Of a DNA stretch of 10,904 nucleotides, positions 1 through 6,786 are shown in pieces. A model generated the notes under the pieces. That model worked only from the letters and a program-made list of their open reading frames with translations, had not been told where the DNA came from and ran no database searches. This stretch comes from JAGOBX01 sp017999075 [NCBI: Candidatus Babelota bacterium] (GTDB lineage: Bacteria > JAGOBX01), in NCBI GenBank assembly GCA_017999075.1, contig JAGOBX010000078.1, positions 1-10,904 on the forward strand, given 5' to 3'. The position numbers and the translations under genes are program-made. Numbering within the stretch: the first letter of the stretch is position 1; each line of letters begins with the position of its first letter.

Positions 1-1031
1 TTCAAATACCATAAAGGACGTGTTTGAATATTATTCTCTGAAAAAATATTCATTAATTCAATATTGTTATAAGCATATATTCCTTTTTCAATTATTATAG
101 AATAAAACCAATAATTCGGCCTGGTTCCGGCCGGAGGATCTATAAACTTTATCCCATTAATATCATTCAATCTATTTTTATATAATTCATAATTATATTT
201 TTTCTTTTCAATAAATTTTTCAAGCAGTTCCATTTGAGCTGCGCCTATAGCAGAAAGGACATTCGTCAATCTGAAGTTATACCCTATTTCGTTATGTACA
301 AATTTATTTTCATCATCTTTAGCCTGAGTAGTTAAATACCTGATTTTATCTGCATATTCCTCATTATCCGTTACTACCATACCTCCGCCGCCGGTAGTAA
401 TTATTTTATTTCCATTGAATGAAAAAACGCCTATATCCCCTATTCCGCCGGTGTATTGATTTTCAAGTTTTCCTGAAGTATAATAAGAACCTAAACTTTC
501 GGTTGCGTCTTCTATTATTTTCAAATTATATTTTTCTGCAATTTCAAGCAAATGTTCCATATTACATGGATTTCCAAAAATATGTACAGGCAGAACAGCC
601 TTTAATATTCTGCCGGAATTTTTATTAATCAAACCTTCAGAACTCATTCTACATTGAGTTTTACAAAATTTTTCTAACTTTTCGGTATCAATATTCAAAT
701 AATCATCACAATCCATAAAAACAGGCTCGGCATTCAAATATTTTACAGCATTAACGGGAGCAATAAATGTCAATACAGGAACAATAACTTCATCATTATT
801 TCCAACTCCGGCAACCTTCAGCGATATTTGAATTCCAGACGTTCCGTTAATGCAGGCTACTGCCCTTTTAGTTCCAATGTATTCGCAAATTTTCTTTTCG
901 AATTCATTCACAAAAGGTCCTACAGAAGATACCCATCCTGTATCAAGACATTTTTTAACATATGTCCATTCATTTCCGGAAATATTAGGAACAGACAATG
1001 GTATAAATTTATTTTTATCATTATCAGACAT
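1..1031 (-). CDS. legC: LegC-family PLP-dependent sugar aminotransferase (3' end beyond window)
   Basis: The gene reads leftwards from ATG 1029-1031 and stays open to base 1, giving 343 codons; family members are about 370-400 residues, so only the C-terminus is missing. It is a DegT/DnrJ/EryC1-family (fold type I) aminotransferase. Visible motifs are the N-terminal segment with SVPNISGNEW at residues 13-22 and TGWVSS at 31-36 (typical of the LegC branch), IEDATESLGS at 173-182 with the Asp that contacts the PLP ring nitrogen (D175), and SFNGNKIITTGGGG with the probable Schiff-base Lys at K209. In Campylobacter the LegC enzyme transfers an amino group to the 4-keto-6-deoxy sugar nucleotide made by LegB. 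The start overlaps the legB stop by 8 nt (1024-1031), which suggests translational coupling. No strong Shine-Dalgarno is seen. Family assignment is firm; the exact sugar substrate is inferred from the neighbour. Confidence 0.9.
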   Translation of the reverse strand, partial: MSDNDKNKFIPLSVPNISGNEWTYVKKCLDTGWVSSVGPFVNEFEKKICEYIGTKRAVACINGTSGIQISLKVAGVGNNDEVIVPVLTFIAPVNAVKYLNAEPVFMDCDDYLNIDTEKLEKFCKTQCRMSSEGLINKNSGRILKAVLPVHIFGNPCNMEHLLEIAEKYNLKIIEDATESLGSYYTSGKLENQYTGGIGDIGVFSFNGNKIITTGGGGMVVTDNEEYADKIRYLTTQAKDDENKFVHNEIGYNFRLTNVLSAIGAAQMELLEKFIEKKKYNYELYKNRLNDINGIKFIDPPAGTRPNYWFYSIIIEKGIYAYNNIELMNIFSENNIQTRPLWYL

Positions 1032-2004
1032 TGTATATCCCGGATTTATAATTTTTTAAATTCAATTTCATCCATTCTATTGTTTCTGTTAATCCCGAAT
1101 CTAAAGAATATTTCGGAACCCAGCCAGTGATATTTTTTATTTTACTATTATCAGCAAACAACCTTTCAACTTCGCTTTTTTCAGGACGTTTACGTTCTTC
1201 TGTTTGTTCAACAATTATTTCTTCCCCGATCAGCATACTGATTTTTTTCACAAGGTCATTTATTGAAATCTCGAATTTAGAACCAGCATTTATAATTTCT
1301 CCGACAGTATTTTCAGATTCCGCTATTTTTAAAAAAGCTTCAGCCGTATCTTTGACAAAAGTCAAATCCCGTGTTGGAGTCAATGACCCTAAAGAAATTT
1401 TTTTTCCCCCTGATAAAATCTGAGTTATAACAGTAGGGATAATTGCTCTTGAAGATTGACGCGGGCCATACGTATTAAATGGTCTTATTATAGCAACAGG
1501 CAGATCAAACGACCTGTAAAAACTTAAAGCTAAAAAATCTGCTGCCGATTTTGTTGCCGCATATGGAGATTGAGGATTTATAGGATGCAGTTCAGTTATA
1601 GGAACAAATTGTGCTGTTCCATAAATTTCACTTGTCGAAGTATGGACAATTTTTTTTAAATTCAAATCCCGGGCAGCATTAAGAATATTTAACGTCCCCT
1701 TTATATTAACCTCAAGATATGCGTCAGGTGAATAATACGAATAAGGTATCCCTATTAAAGCTCCAAGATGAAAAATAATATCCGTATTTTTTACCGCATT
1801 TTTCACTGCATCGTAATCGCGCAAATCTCCGACAAATATTTCCATTTCATCTTTATACTTTGAGTATTCAAGCCAGCCCCAGTCATTTTTCGAATTATAC
1901 CTGACAAAAGCCTTTACTTTATATCCGCGTTCAACCAGAAGTTCAGACAAATGGCTTCCGATAAATCCTGCTGCTCCAGTCACTAAAACTTTACAATTTT
2001 TCAT
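1024..2004 (-). CDS. legB: LegB-like NAD-dependent sugar-nucleotide 4,6-dehydratase (SDR)
   Basis: An extended short-chain dehydrogenase of 326 residues. The NAD-binding glycine motif TGAAGFIG is at residues 9-16, the active-site TSTSE at 122-126 and the Tyr-x3-Lys pair at Y148/K152, followed by RPFNTYGPRQ at 174-183. The overall pattern matches LegB, which in Campylobacter dehydrates GDP-GlcNAc to a 4-keto-6-deoxy sugar; some relatives use UDP-sugars. The start is ATG 2002-2004, giving MKNCKVLVTG. It has AAGGAA (2014-2019) nine bases upstream, and the Rossmann fold begins immediately. A longer reading opens at a TTG at 2023-2025 that overlaps the ribosome-binding site, and I reject it. The gene lies 45 nt downstream of the membrane protein gene and overlaps legC, so it is probably in the same operon. 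Confidence is high for the family and moderate for the exact substrate. Confidence 0.85.
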   Translation of the reverse strand: MKNCKVLVTGAAGFIGSHLSELLVERGYKVKAFVRYNSKNDWGWLEYSKYKDEMEIFVGDLRDYDAVKNAVKNTDIIFHLGALIGIPYSYYSPDAYLEVNIKGTLNILNAARDLNLKKIVHTSTSEIYGTAQFVPITELHPINPQSPYAATKSAADFLALSFYRSFDLPVAIIRPFNTYGPRQSSRAIIPTVITQILSGGKKISLGSLTPTRDLTFVKDTAEAFLKIAESENTVGEIINAGSKFEISINDLVKKISMLIGEEIIVEQTEERKRPEKSEVERLFADNSKIKNITGWVPKYSLDSGLTETIEWMKLNLKNYKSGIYNV

Positions 2005-2013
2005 ATAATTTAT

Positions 2014-2019
2014 TTCCTT
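2014..2019 (-). promoter_or_regulatory. Ribosome binding site deciding the legB start
   Basis: AAGGAA on the minus strand lies nine bases before the ATG at 2002-2004. It lies just inside the alternative TTG-initiated reading (2025), which argues for the shorter protein. Confidence 0.7.
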
Positions 2020-2049
2020 GTCCAAAATAATATTTTAAATAATAATGCG

Positions 2050-3201
2050 TCAGGCCGCCGGACTTTTTTTTAATAATAATCCTAATGCAAAACTCAACGA
2101 AAATTGTGAAGATGCGATCTCCCAGTGATCTTCAGTCCATCCGGCCAGATGAAAAAAAATAAAAATCCATAAAAATGCAGAGCCCGGAAACACATCAATT
2201 TTTCTTTGATTCTCCTTCAGGAAAACATATAAAATCCCTGCCCAAAAAAATATATAAATAATTATGCCTGTTATTCCGTATTCAATATAATAATTTAACA
2301 TAATATTATGCGCGTTTTTAGGCAAAACTTCAACTATATTGTTTTGTTTTAAAGCCTCAGAATATCTGTTTGTTCCATATCCTTTTAAAAAAACTTTCCA
2401 ATTTTGAAATATTATTTTCCAGCCTACTGTTCTGCCGTTAAATGAACTCATATTATCAAAATTATATCTGTTTTTTATCCCGTCAAACAAAAAATAAGAA
2501 GGAATAAAAATAATTATTCCGCCAATAACCAGACAAACAATACTTTTTCTTATTTTCCTGAACCATAACAACACTGCGGAACTGACAACTAAACTTATTA
2601 GAACTCCACGGCTTCCGCTGAACAAAATCCCGATAAATATAATTAGTGCTGCAAAAAAAATCACGCCTTTTGTTTTAATTGTCAAATATGAATAATTATG
2701 AATTATATATGTTATCAAAAATATTAGCGCTATTCCAAGTTTAAATGAATACCTTATATGATGCTCGCCGGCAATTCCGTTTAAATAATATTGATTTTCA
2801 AAAACAGAATAAAAATCGGAAAATAAATCAATTGAAAAAAATAGTCCTGATAAACTTATTAAAATGCTTAAAAATCCGGCTATTGAAAAACAGAATAACG
2901 CATTTTTAACAACTGACGGTTCTTCTTCAACCGATTTAACCATCAAAAAAATTAAAATAATTTTAACAAGATGCCTTACAAGCTTAAAATTTGCCGGAGG
3001 AAACGCAAAAAAATTTATTATAAATAATCCGGCTGAATATATTATGAAAATTTTCAGTAAAGCGAATCCTGTATTGTTATCGAATATTCTCCATTTGTAT
3101 TTGATTATCAATATTGCAAGCAGCAGATAAAAACAAATATTGGTAAAAGCTATGCCGAAAAACATAGAAATACCGCATAACGAAACTGCAAAAACAATCA
3201 T
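2050..3201 (-). CDS. O-antigen ligase/polymerase (Wzy_C/WaaL) family membrane protein
   Basis: A 383-residue, very hydrophobic protein with about ten or more membrane segments, for example around residues 5-35, 48-66, 80-90, 102-123, 155-170, 180-215, 220-240, 310-330 and 342-352. Landmarks of the O-antigen ligase family are present: HHIRYSF at 147-153, FSGSRG at 194-199, the large periplasmic-loop pattern NGRTVGW at 255-261, GYGTNRY at 274-280, and KNAHN at 295-299 followed by a Gly-rich membrane helix. Such proteins either polymerise O-units (Wzy) or ligate glycan to lipid A or protein (WaaL, PglL-like); sequence alone does not decide which. The start ATG 3199-3201 is preceded two codons upstream by an in-frame stop, so it cannot extend. 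No Shine-Dalgarno is visible in the 23-nt A/T-only-looking gap after the epimerase, which suggests coupling or a leaderless-like weak start. It sits between the two sugar-nucleotide dehydrogenases of the same operon. Confidence 0.82.
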   Translation of the reverse strand: MIVFAVSLCGISMFFGIAFTNICFYLLLAILIIKYKWRIFDNNTGFALLKIFIIYSAGLFIINFFAFPPANFKLVRHLVKIILIFLMVKSVEEEPSVVKNALFCFSIAGFLSILISLSGLFFSIDLFSDFYSVFENQYYLNGIAGEHHIRYSFKLGIALIFLITYIIHNYSYLTIKTKGVIFFAALIIFIGILFSGSRGVLISLVVSSAVLLWFRKIRKSIVCLVIGGIIIFIPSYFLFDGIKNRYNFDNMSSFNGRTVGWKIIFQNWKVFLKGYGTNRYSEALKQNNIVEVLPKNAHNIMLNYYIEYGITGIIIYIFFWAGILYVFLKENQRKIDVFPGSAFLWIFIFFHLAGWTEDHWEIASSQFSLSFALGLLLKKSPAA

Positions 3202-3224
3202 AATTTAATATTTAATTTATAAGA

Positions 3225-4235
3225 TCAATTTTTATAGTATTCTTTATACCATTTTATAAATTCTGCTATTCCTTTTTCAATCGATGTGGATGGTTTGAAT
3301 CCTGAATCCCTTACGAGGTCATCAACATCCGCAAAAGTAGCAGGAACATCTCCAGACTGAATAGGCAAAAATTTTTTAACTGCAGGTTTGCCAAGAGCTT
3401 TTTCTATTGCAGAAATAAAATCAAGGAGTTCTACAGGATTGTGATTTCCTATATTGTAAAGTTTATAAGGCGCAAAACTTGTAGCCGGATCAGGATTTAA
3501 TCTATCCCAGTTTTCATTCGGCAAAGGAATATTCAACATCACTTTCGATATTCCTTCAGTTATATCGTCTATATATGTAAAATCACGTTTCATCTTACCA
3601 TAATTAAAAACATCTATAGGTTTATTCTCAAGTATTGATTTTGTGAATAAAAACAAAGCCATATCAGGTCTGCCCCATGGCCCATACACTGTAAAAAACC
3701 TTAATCCTGTAACAGGAATTTTATATAAACTTGAGTAAGTATGCGCCATTAATTCATTAGCTTTTTTAGTGGCTGCATATAAAGAAACCGGATGATCAAC
3801 ATTTTGATGAACCGAAAAAGGCATATTTGAATTGCCTCCATAAACAGAACTTGAAGAAGCATAAACAAGATGTTTAACTTTATTATGACGGCATCCTTCA
3901 AGGATATTCAAAAAACCGGTAATATTGCTGTCAATGTATGCATAAGGATTTTGCAACGAATATCTTACTCCTGCCTGAGCAGCAAGGTTTATCACAATAT
4001 CAAAATCATTTTTTTCAAATATTTCCAAAATCGTTTTTTTATCACTTATGTCAAGTTTCAAAAAATTAAAATTATTATTTTTCCTCAATATATTCAGTCT
4101 GTCTTCTTTCAATTTAACATCATAATAATTATTCAAATTGTCAATTCCAACAATATTATACCCGCGTAAACATAATTTTTCAGATAAATGGAATCCTATA
4201 AAGCCAGCAGCACCTGTAATTAATATTTTTTTCAT
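3225..4235 (-). CDS. UDP-glucuronate 4-epimerase-like NAD-dependent epimerase
   Basis: A 336-residue extended [13 protein letters not shown] is at residues 7-16, then the family-typical [16 protein letters not shown] at 32-47, the substrate-site [12 protein letters not shown] at 83-94, ASSSSVYGG at 126-134, and catalytic Y153/K157 in [23 protein letters not shown] (179-193) and [12 protein letters not shown] (214-225) complete the signature of bacterial UDP-glucuronate 4-epimerases (LpsL/Cap1J/WbnF type), which interconvert UDP-GlcA and UDP-GalA in the cytosol for capsule or LPS synthesis. The chosen start is ATG 4233-4235, because the nucleotide-binding fold begins there. The longer reading from a TTG at 4274 adds 13 Lys-rich residues with no ribosome site. 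AAGGAA (4248-4253) lies 12 nt upstream, a rather long spacing. It is the first gene of the leftward operon. Confidence 0.88.
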   Translation of the reverse strand: MKKILITGAAGFIGFHLSEKLCLRGYNIVGIDNLNNYYDVKLKEDRLNILRKNNNFNFLKLDISDKKTILEIFEKNDFDIVINLAAQAGVRYSLQNPYAYIDSNITGFLNILEGCRHNKVKHLVYASSSSVYGGNSNMPFSVHQNVDHPVSLYAATKKANELMAHTYSSLYKIPVTGLRFFTVYGPWGRPDMALFLFTKSILENKPIDVFNYGKMKRDFTYIDDITEGISKVMLNIPLPNENWDRLNPDPATSFAPYKLYNIGNHNPVELLDFISAIEKALGKPAVKKFLPIQSGDVPATFADVDDLVRDSGFKPSTSIEKGIAEFIKWYKEYYKN

Positions 4236-4281
4236 ATTTTTCAAAATTTCCTTAATTTTATAGTATTTCTTCAAACAAAAA

Positions 4282-4309
4282 TCTATATTTAAATATACAA
4301 TATATTCAA
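4282..4309 (-). promoter_or_regulatory. Candidate sigma70-type promoter for the leftward glycan operon
   Basis: On the minus strand TTGAAT (4304-4309) is followed after 16 nt by TATAGA (4282-4287). Each box matches 4 of 6 consensus positions. Transcription would begin near 4275, leaving a leader of about 40 nt that contains AAGGAA and the ATG at 4235. Background A/T content makes chance matches common. Confidence 0.3.
4284..4297. repeat. Perfect 14-bp A/T palindrome, possible operator
   Basis: TATATTTAAATATA reads identically on both strands. It overlaps the spacer and -10 box of the candidate leftward promoter, as an operator would. In DNA this A/T-rich it may also arise by chance. Confidence 0.35.
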
Positions 4310-4403
4310 TTTTATATTAGCCGAAACATAATATAAATTAAAATATATAAAGTTTATAGAATACTACAATTCAAGATATAAATCAATACAAAATAAATAA
4401 TGT

Positions 4404-4429
4404 TAATGCAGGATTTTAATATTGCATTA
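4404..4429. repeat. Inverted repeat TAATGCA / TGCATTA, possible operator or stem-loop
   Basis: Two perfect 7-bp arms (4404-4410 and 4423-4429) are separated by 12 nt. The right arm overlaps the TTGCAT that could be the -35 box of the rightward block. The arms contain the only G/C-bearing symmetry in the region. There is no T-run, so a terminator is unlikely. Confidence 0.4.
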
Positions 4430-4510
4430 TTCAAAGAATTATTATAAACTTATATTAATTATTTTTAAATACAGTAATCTTACAGGATTAGACAAAAAAA
4501 ATATTTTTAA

Positions 4511-4517
4511 GGAAGGA
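4511..4517 (+). promoter_or_regulatory. Ribosome binding site of the DHH-like gene
   Basis: GGAAGGA lies seven bases before ATG 4525. The surrounding leader is nearly the same as the one in front of ackA (8528-8553). Confidence 0.7.
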
Positions 4518-4524
4518 TAATATT

Positions 4525-5565
4525 ATGTTATTTGCAGAAGGAAACCAAAGGGTATATTTATACCAAAAACACAGAGTTTTACAATTTTTAAATGAAATTA
4601 ATTCTAAAACTAAAGTTTTAATTGCGTATCACGGAGCTGCAGCTGGAGAGATTGCTGCGTTGGGAATAATTAAATTTCTGCAAAAGAAAAAAAATAAAAA
4701 TTTCACATTATTCAATTTCGCCGAGCTAAGAATAAAAGAATTTGAGGTGTTAAAATCAAAAATAAAAACTAAAAAAATTGATAAATTAATAATTTTAGAA
4801 GGATTCGGACTTCCTGACTGTTATGCCGAATTCAATGATATTGCAATCAACATAGATTCTCATTTTAATGATAAAGAAGTTATAACAAATTTTCTAAACC
4901 CAATAGCGGCAAAATTCACACCGATTCCTTCTGTAAGTTTAGTTGTATATGATTTATTGAAAGAATACATTCCGCAAAAATATAAATGGCTGATCGCCGT
5001 AAGTTCGATAATAGATTATAATAGCGAAGCAGCGCAATTAATAATACAGGATGAAAAAGACAAAGTAAAAAAATTACCAGACATAAAATATACTTTTTGG
5101 GCATGTCAATATAATGAAACCTGGGGAAACAAAATCATTGAAAAACTGATTGAAAATCCATCTGTAAACATTCTTGAAAAAGATGAAGAATTATTAAAAC
5201 GCAGAAAAGAGTTTTTAAAACGAATTGACGAACATATAGAAATAATAAAATCAAAATATAAAAAAGGTCCTGTTTATTACGAAGTTAAAAGCGATACTTT
5301 CCGGCTTACCAGTCCATTAGCATCGTTTCTTCTTGACATATATCCTGACAAACTTATATTTATAGTTGAAAAATTTGAAAATTCCGATATTGTCAGAATA
5401 TCAGCCAGATATAAAAACGAAGAAGTTAATCTCGGAAAAATTTGTCAAAAATTAGCTAAAAATTTTAAAGATACAGATGCTATCGGATATAAAGAGACAG
5501 TAAGTTTCAGAACAAAAACTAAAATGGTAAAACAAATTTTTGAAAAATTAAGTCAATATTGCTGA
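4525..5565 (+). CDS. DHH-superfamily phosphoesterase-like protein with degenerate active site
   Basis: A 346-residue protein with the order of a DHH/DHHA1 phosphoesterase (RecJ, NrnA, Cdc45 superfamily) but without its metal ligands. Motif I, normally H-x-D-x-D-G, reads HGAAAG at 36-41: the His and Gly are kept and both Asp are Ala. Motif II has Glu (ILEGFG, E92) where Asp is usual. Motif III, normally DHH, reads DSH at 111-113. The following NFLNPIAAKF...PSVSLVVYDLLKEY (122-148) is typical DHH spacing, and motif IV Asp may survive in SIIDY (D164). In the C-terminal DHHA1-like part (about 250-346) the usual GGH is GYK (321-323). It is probably catalytically dead and may act as a binding or structural protein, as Cdc45 does relative to RecJ. 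The reading frame is intact and the ribosome site strong, so it is not an obvious pseudogene. First gene of the rightward block, 22 nt before argC. The family call rests on motif spacing only. Confidence 0.68.
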   Translation: MLFAEGNQRVYLYQKHRVLQFLNEINSKTKVLIAYHGAAAGEIAALGIIKFLQKKKNKNFTLFNFAELRIKEFEVLKSKIKTKKIDKLIILEGFGLPDCYAEFNDIAINIDSHFNDKEVITNFLNPIAAKFTPIPSVSLVVYDLLKEYIPQKYKWLIAVSSIIDYNSEAAQLIIQDEKDKVKKLPDIKYTFWACQYNETWGNKIIEKLIENPSVNILEKDEELLKRRKEFLKRIDEHIEIIKSKYKKGPVYYEVKSDTFRLTSPLASFLLDIYPDKLIFIVEKFENSDIVRISARYKNEEVNLGKICQKLAKNFKDTDAIGYKETVSFRTKTKMVKQIFEKLSQYC

Positions 5566-5587
5566 TTTTTTTTACTGGTGATTTTTT

Positions 5588-6622
5588 ATGATAAGAGCAA
5601 GCATTATAGGAGCTAGCGGTTATACTGGCCTTGAATTGTTAAGGATATTATCAAATCATCCTGATGTTAAAATAACAAATGTTACATGGAGTCAGGACAA
5701 AACAGAAAATATTTCCAAAATATTTCCGGGATTAGCAAAAATAATAGATTGTGATTGCAGCAAACCTGATATTCAAAAAATCGGAAAAACTTCAGATGTA
5801 GTATTTTTAGCAGTTCCTCATGTTACAGCCATGGATTATGCGGAAAAATTATTTGAATACAATGTTAAAATTATTGATTTAAGCGCTGATTTCCGGTTAA
5901 ATGACCCTGGAATATATGAATACTGGTATAAAGAAAAACATAAATGTCCTCATTTACTGAATTCTGCTGTTTACGGACTTCCTGAATTATACCGCGATAA
6001 AATCAAAAATTCAAAACTGATAGCAAATCCAGGGTGTTATCCCACTTGTTCCATACTGGGTTTAGCTCCATTGCTGAAAAATCTGATTATTGACGACGAT
6101 ATCATAATTGATGCAAAATCAGGTGTTTCAGGAGCAGGAAAAAAGTTAAGCGACAGGACTCATTTTTCTGAAACAAACGATAATTTTTTAGCATACAGCC
6201 TGAGTCACAGACATTTGCCTGAAATTGAGCAGGAATTGAATAAAATCAGCGAAGAACCTGTAAACCTAACTTTTATTCCGCACCTGATACCTATCAATCG
6301 CGGAATGTTATGCACAATTTATGTTAAGCCTCAGCAGCCAGCAGATGAAAACAGCATATATAACATATATAACAATTTTTACCATAATGAACATTTTGTG
6401 AGAATTGTTCCAAACAATACTTTACCTGAAACAAAATTTGTCAAATATTCAAATTTTTGCGATATAGGAATTCATTATGACAAACGTTCTGAAACAATTA
6501 TTATAATAAGCTGCATTGATAACATATGTAAAGGGGCTTCAGGCCAGGCAGTTCAAAATATGAATATTATGTTTAATCTAAAAGAAACTTCAGGATTAAA
6601 TTTTTGCGGAATATATCCTTAA
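5588..6622 (+). CDS. argC: N-acetyl-gamma-glutamyl-phosphate reductase
   Basis: A 344-residue, full-length type 1 ArgC. It reduces N-acetylglutamyl phosphate with NADPH to N-acetylglutamate semialdehyde, the third step of arginine synthesis, in the cytosol. The N-terminal nucleotide-binding motif IIGASGYTGLELLR is at 6-19, DLSADFRL at 97-104, the catalytic cysteine C150 in ANPGCYPT, SGVSGAGKK at 178-186, and the active-site HRHLPEI at 207-213. The C-terminal part has NICKGASGQAVQNMN, as in the family. The start ATG 5588-5590 has only a weak GGTGAT upstream. It lies 22 nt after the DHH-like gene, which suggests co-transcription. No other arginine gene is in the window, so its companions are unrelated by pathway. 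Confidence 0.95.
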   Translation: MIRASIIGASGYTGLELLRILSNHPDVKITNVTWSQDKTENISKIFPGLAKIIDCDCSKPDIQKIGKTSDVVFLAVPHVTAMDYAEKLFEYNVKIIDLSADFRLNDPGIYEYWYKEKHKCPHLLNSAVYGLPELYRDKIKNSKLIANPGCYPTCSILGLAPLLKNLIIDDDIIIDAKSGVSGAGKKLSDRTHFSETNDNFLAYSLSHRHLPEIEQELNKISEEPVNLTFIPHLIPINRGMLCTIYVKPQQPADENSIYNIYNNFYHNEHFVRIVPNNTLPETKFVKYSNFCDIGIHYDKRSETIIIISCIDNICKGASGQAVQNMNIMFNLKETSGLNFCGIYP

Positions 6623-6786
6623 AAATTTTAGTATATCATATTATTATCCGGAATTTTAAAATTATAAACGGATTAAAAATTATTTCAAATCGCATTTATC
6701 AGTAAATTTTAAAGACGGTTTGGTATTATCATTCTTACGGAGTTTTATGTGTTCATCTTCATAATCATTATTTAATTGACAGCGCC
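6623..6786 (+). other. argC to PHP-protein gap containing an out-of-frame 5' end
   Basis: From 6706 to 6786 the sequence stays open in the frame of the next gene, after a TAA at 6703-6705. It encodes VHLHNHYLIDSAMK from 6751 on, which is the conserved N-terminus of DnaE PHP domains with the His-x-His metal motif. No ATG, GTG or TTG lies in frame there. GGAG (6739-6742) followed four bases later by ATG 6747-6749 looks like the original start, but it is one base out of frame and would give a five-residue peptide ending at TAA 6762-6764. A 5-bp inverted repeat, ATCCG/CGGAT, lies near 6647-6674 and has no terminator T-run. Confidence 0.6.

Larger units (their letters stand above)
4236..4524. promoter_or_regulatory. 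Divergent A/T-rich intergenic region between two transcription units
   Basis: This 289-nt stretch separates the leftward glycan operon from the rightward block and has no credible ORF. It must contain at least one outward promoter in each direction. It is extremely A/T-rich, so any -10-like match is weak evidence. Distinct elements are the 14-bp palindrome at 4284-4297 and an inverted repeat at 4404-4429, listed separately. On the plus side TTGCAT (4422-4427) followed by TATAAA (4443-4448) could be a promoter, but its 15-nt spacer is short. Confidence 0.6.

Noticed and set aside
419-1423. Plus-strand ORFs at 419-628, 828-1130, 850-1059 and 1127-1423
   Set aside because: They lie antisense inside legC and legB, whose reading frames carry clear conserved motifs; the plus-strand products show no domain.
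2864-4169. Plus-strand ORFs at 2864-3130 and 3870-4169
   Set aside because: They are shadows of the membrane protein and epimerase genes on the minus strand.
4916-5104. Minus-strand ORF within the DHH-like gene
   Set aside because: Antisense to a gene with recognisable DHH spacing; low-complexity, no start signal.
6643-6680. Possible terminator hairpin after argC (ATCCG/CGGAT)
   Set aside because: Only a 5-bp stem with a long A/T loop and no following T-run.
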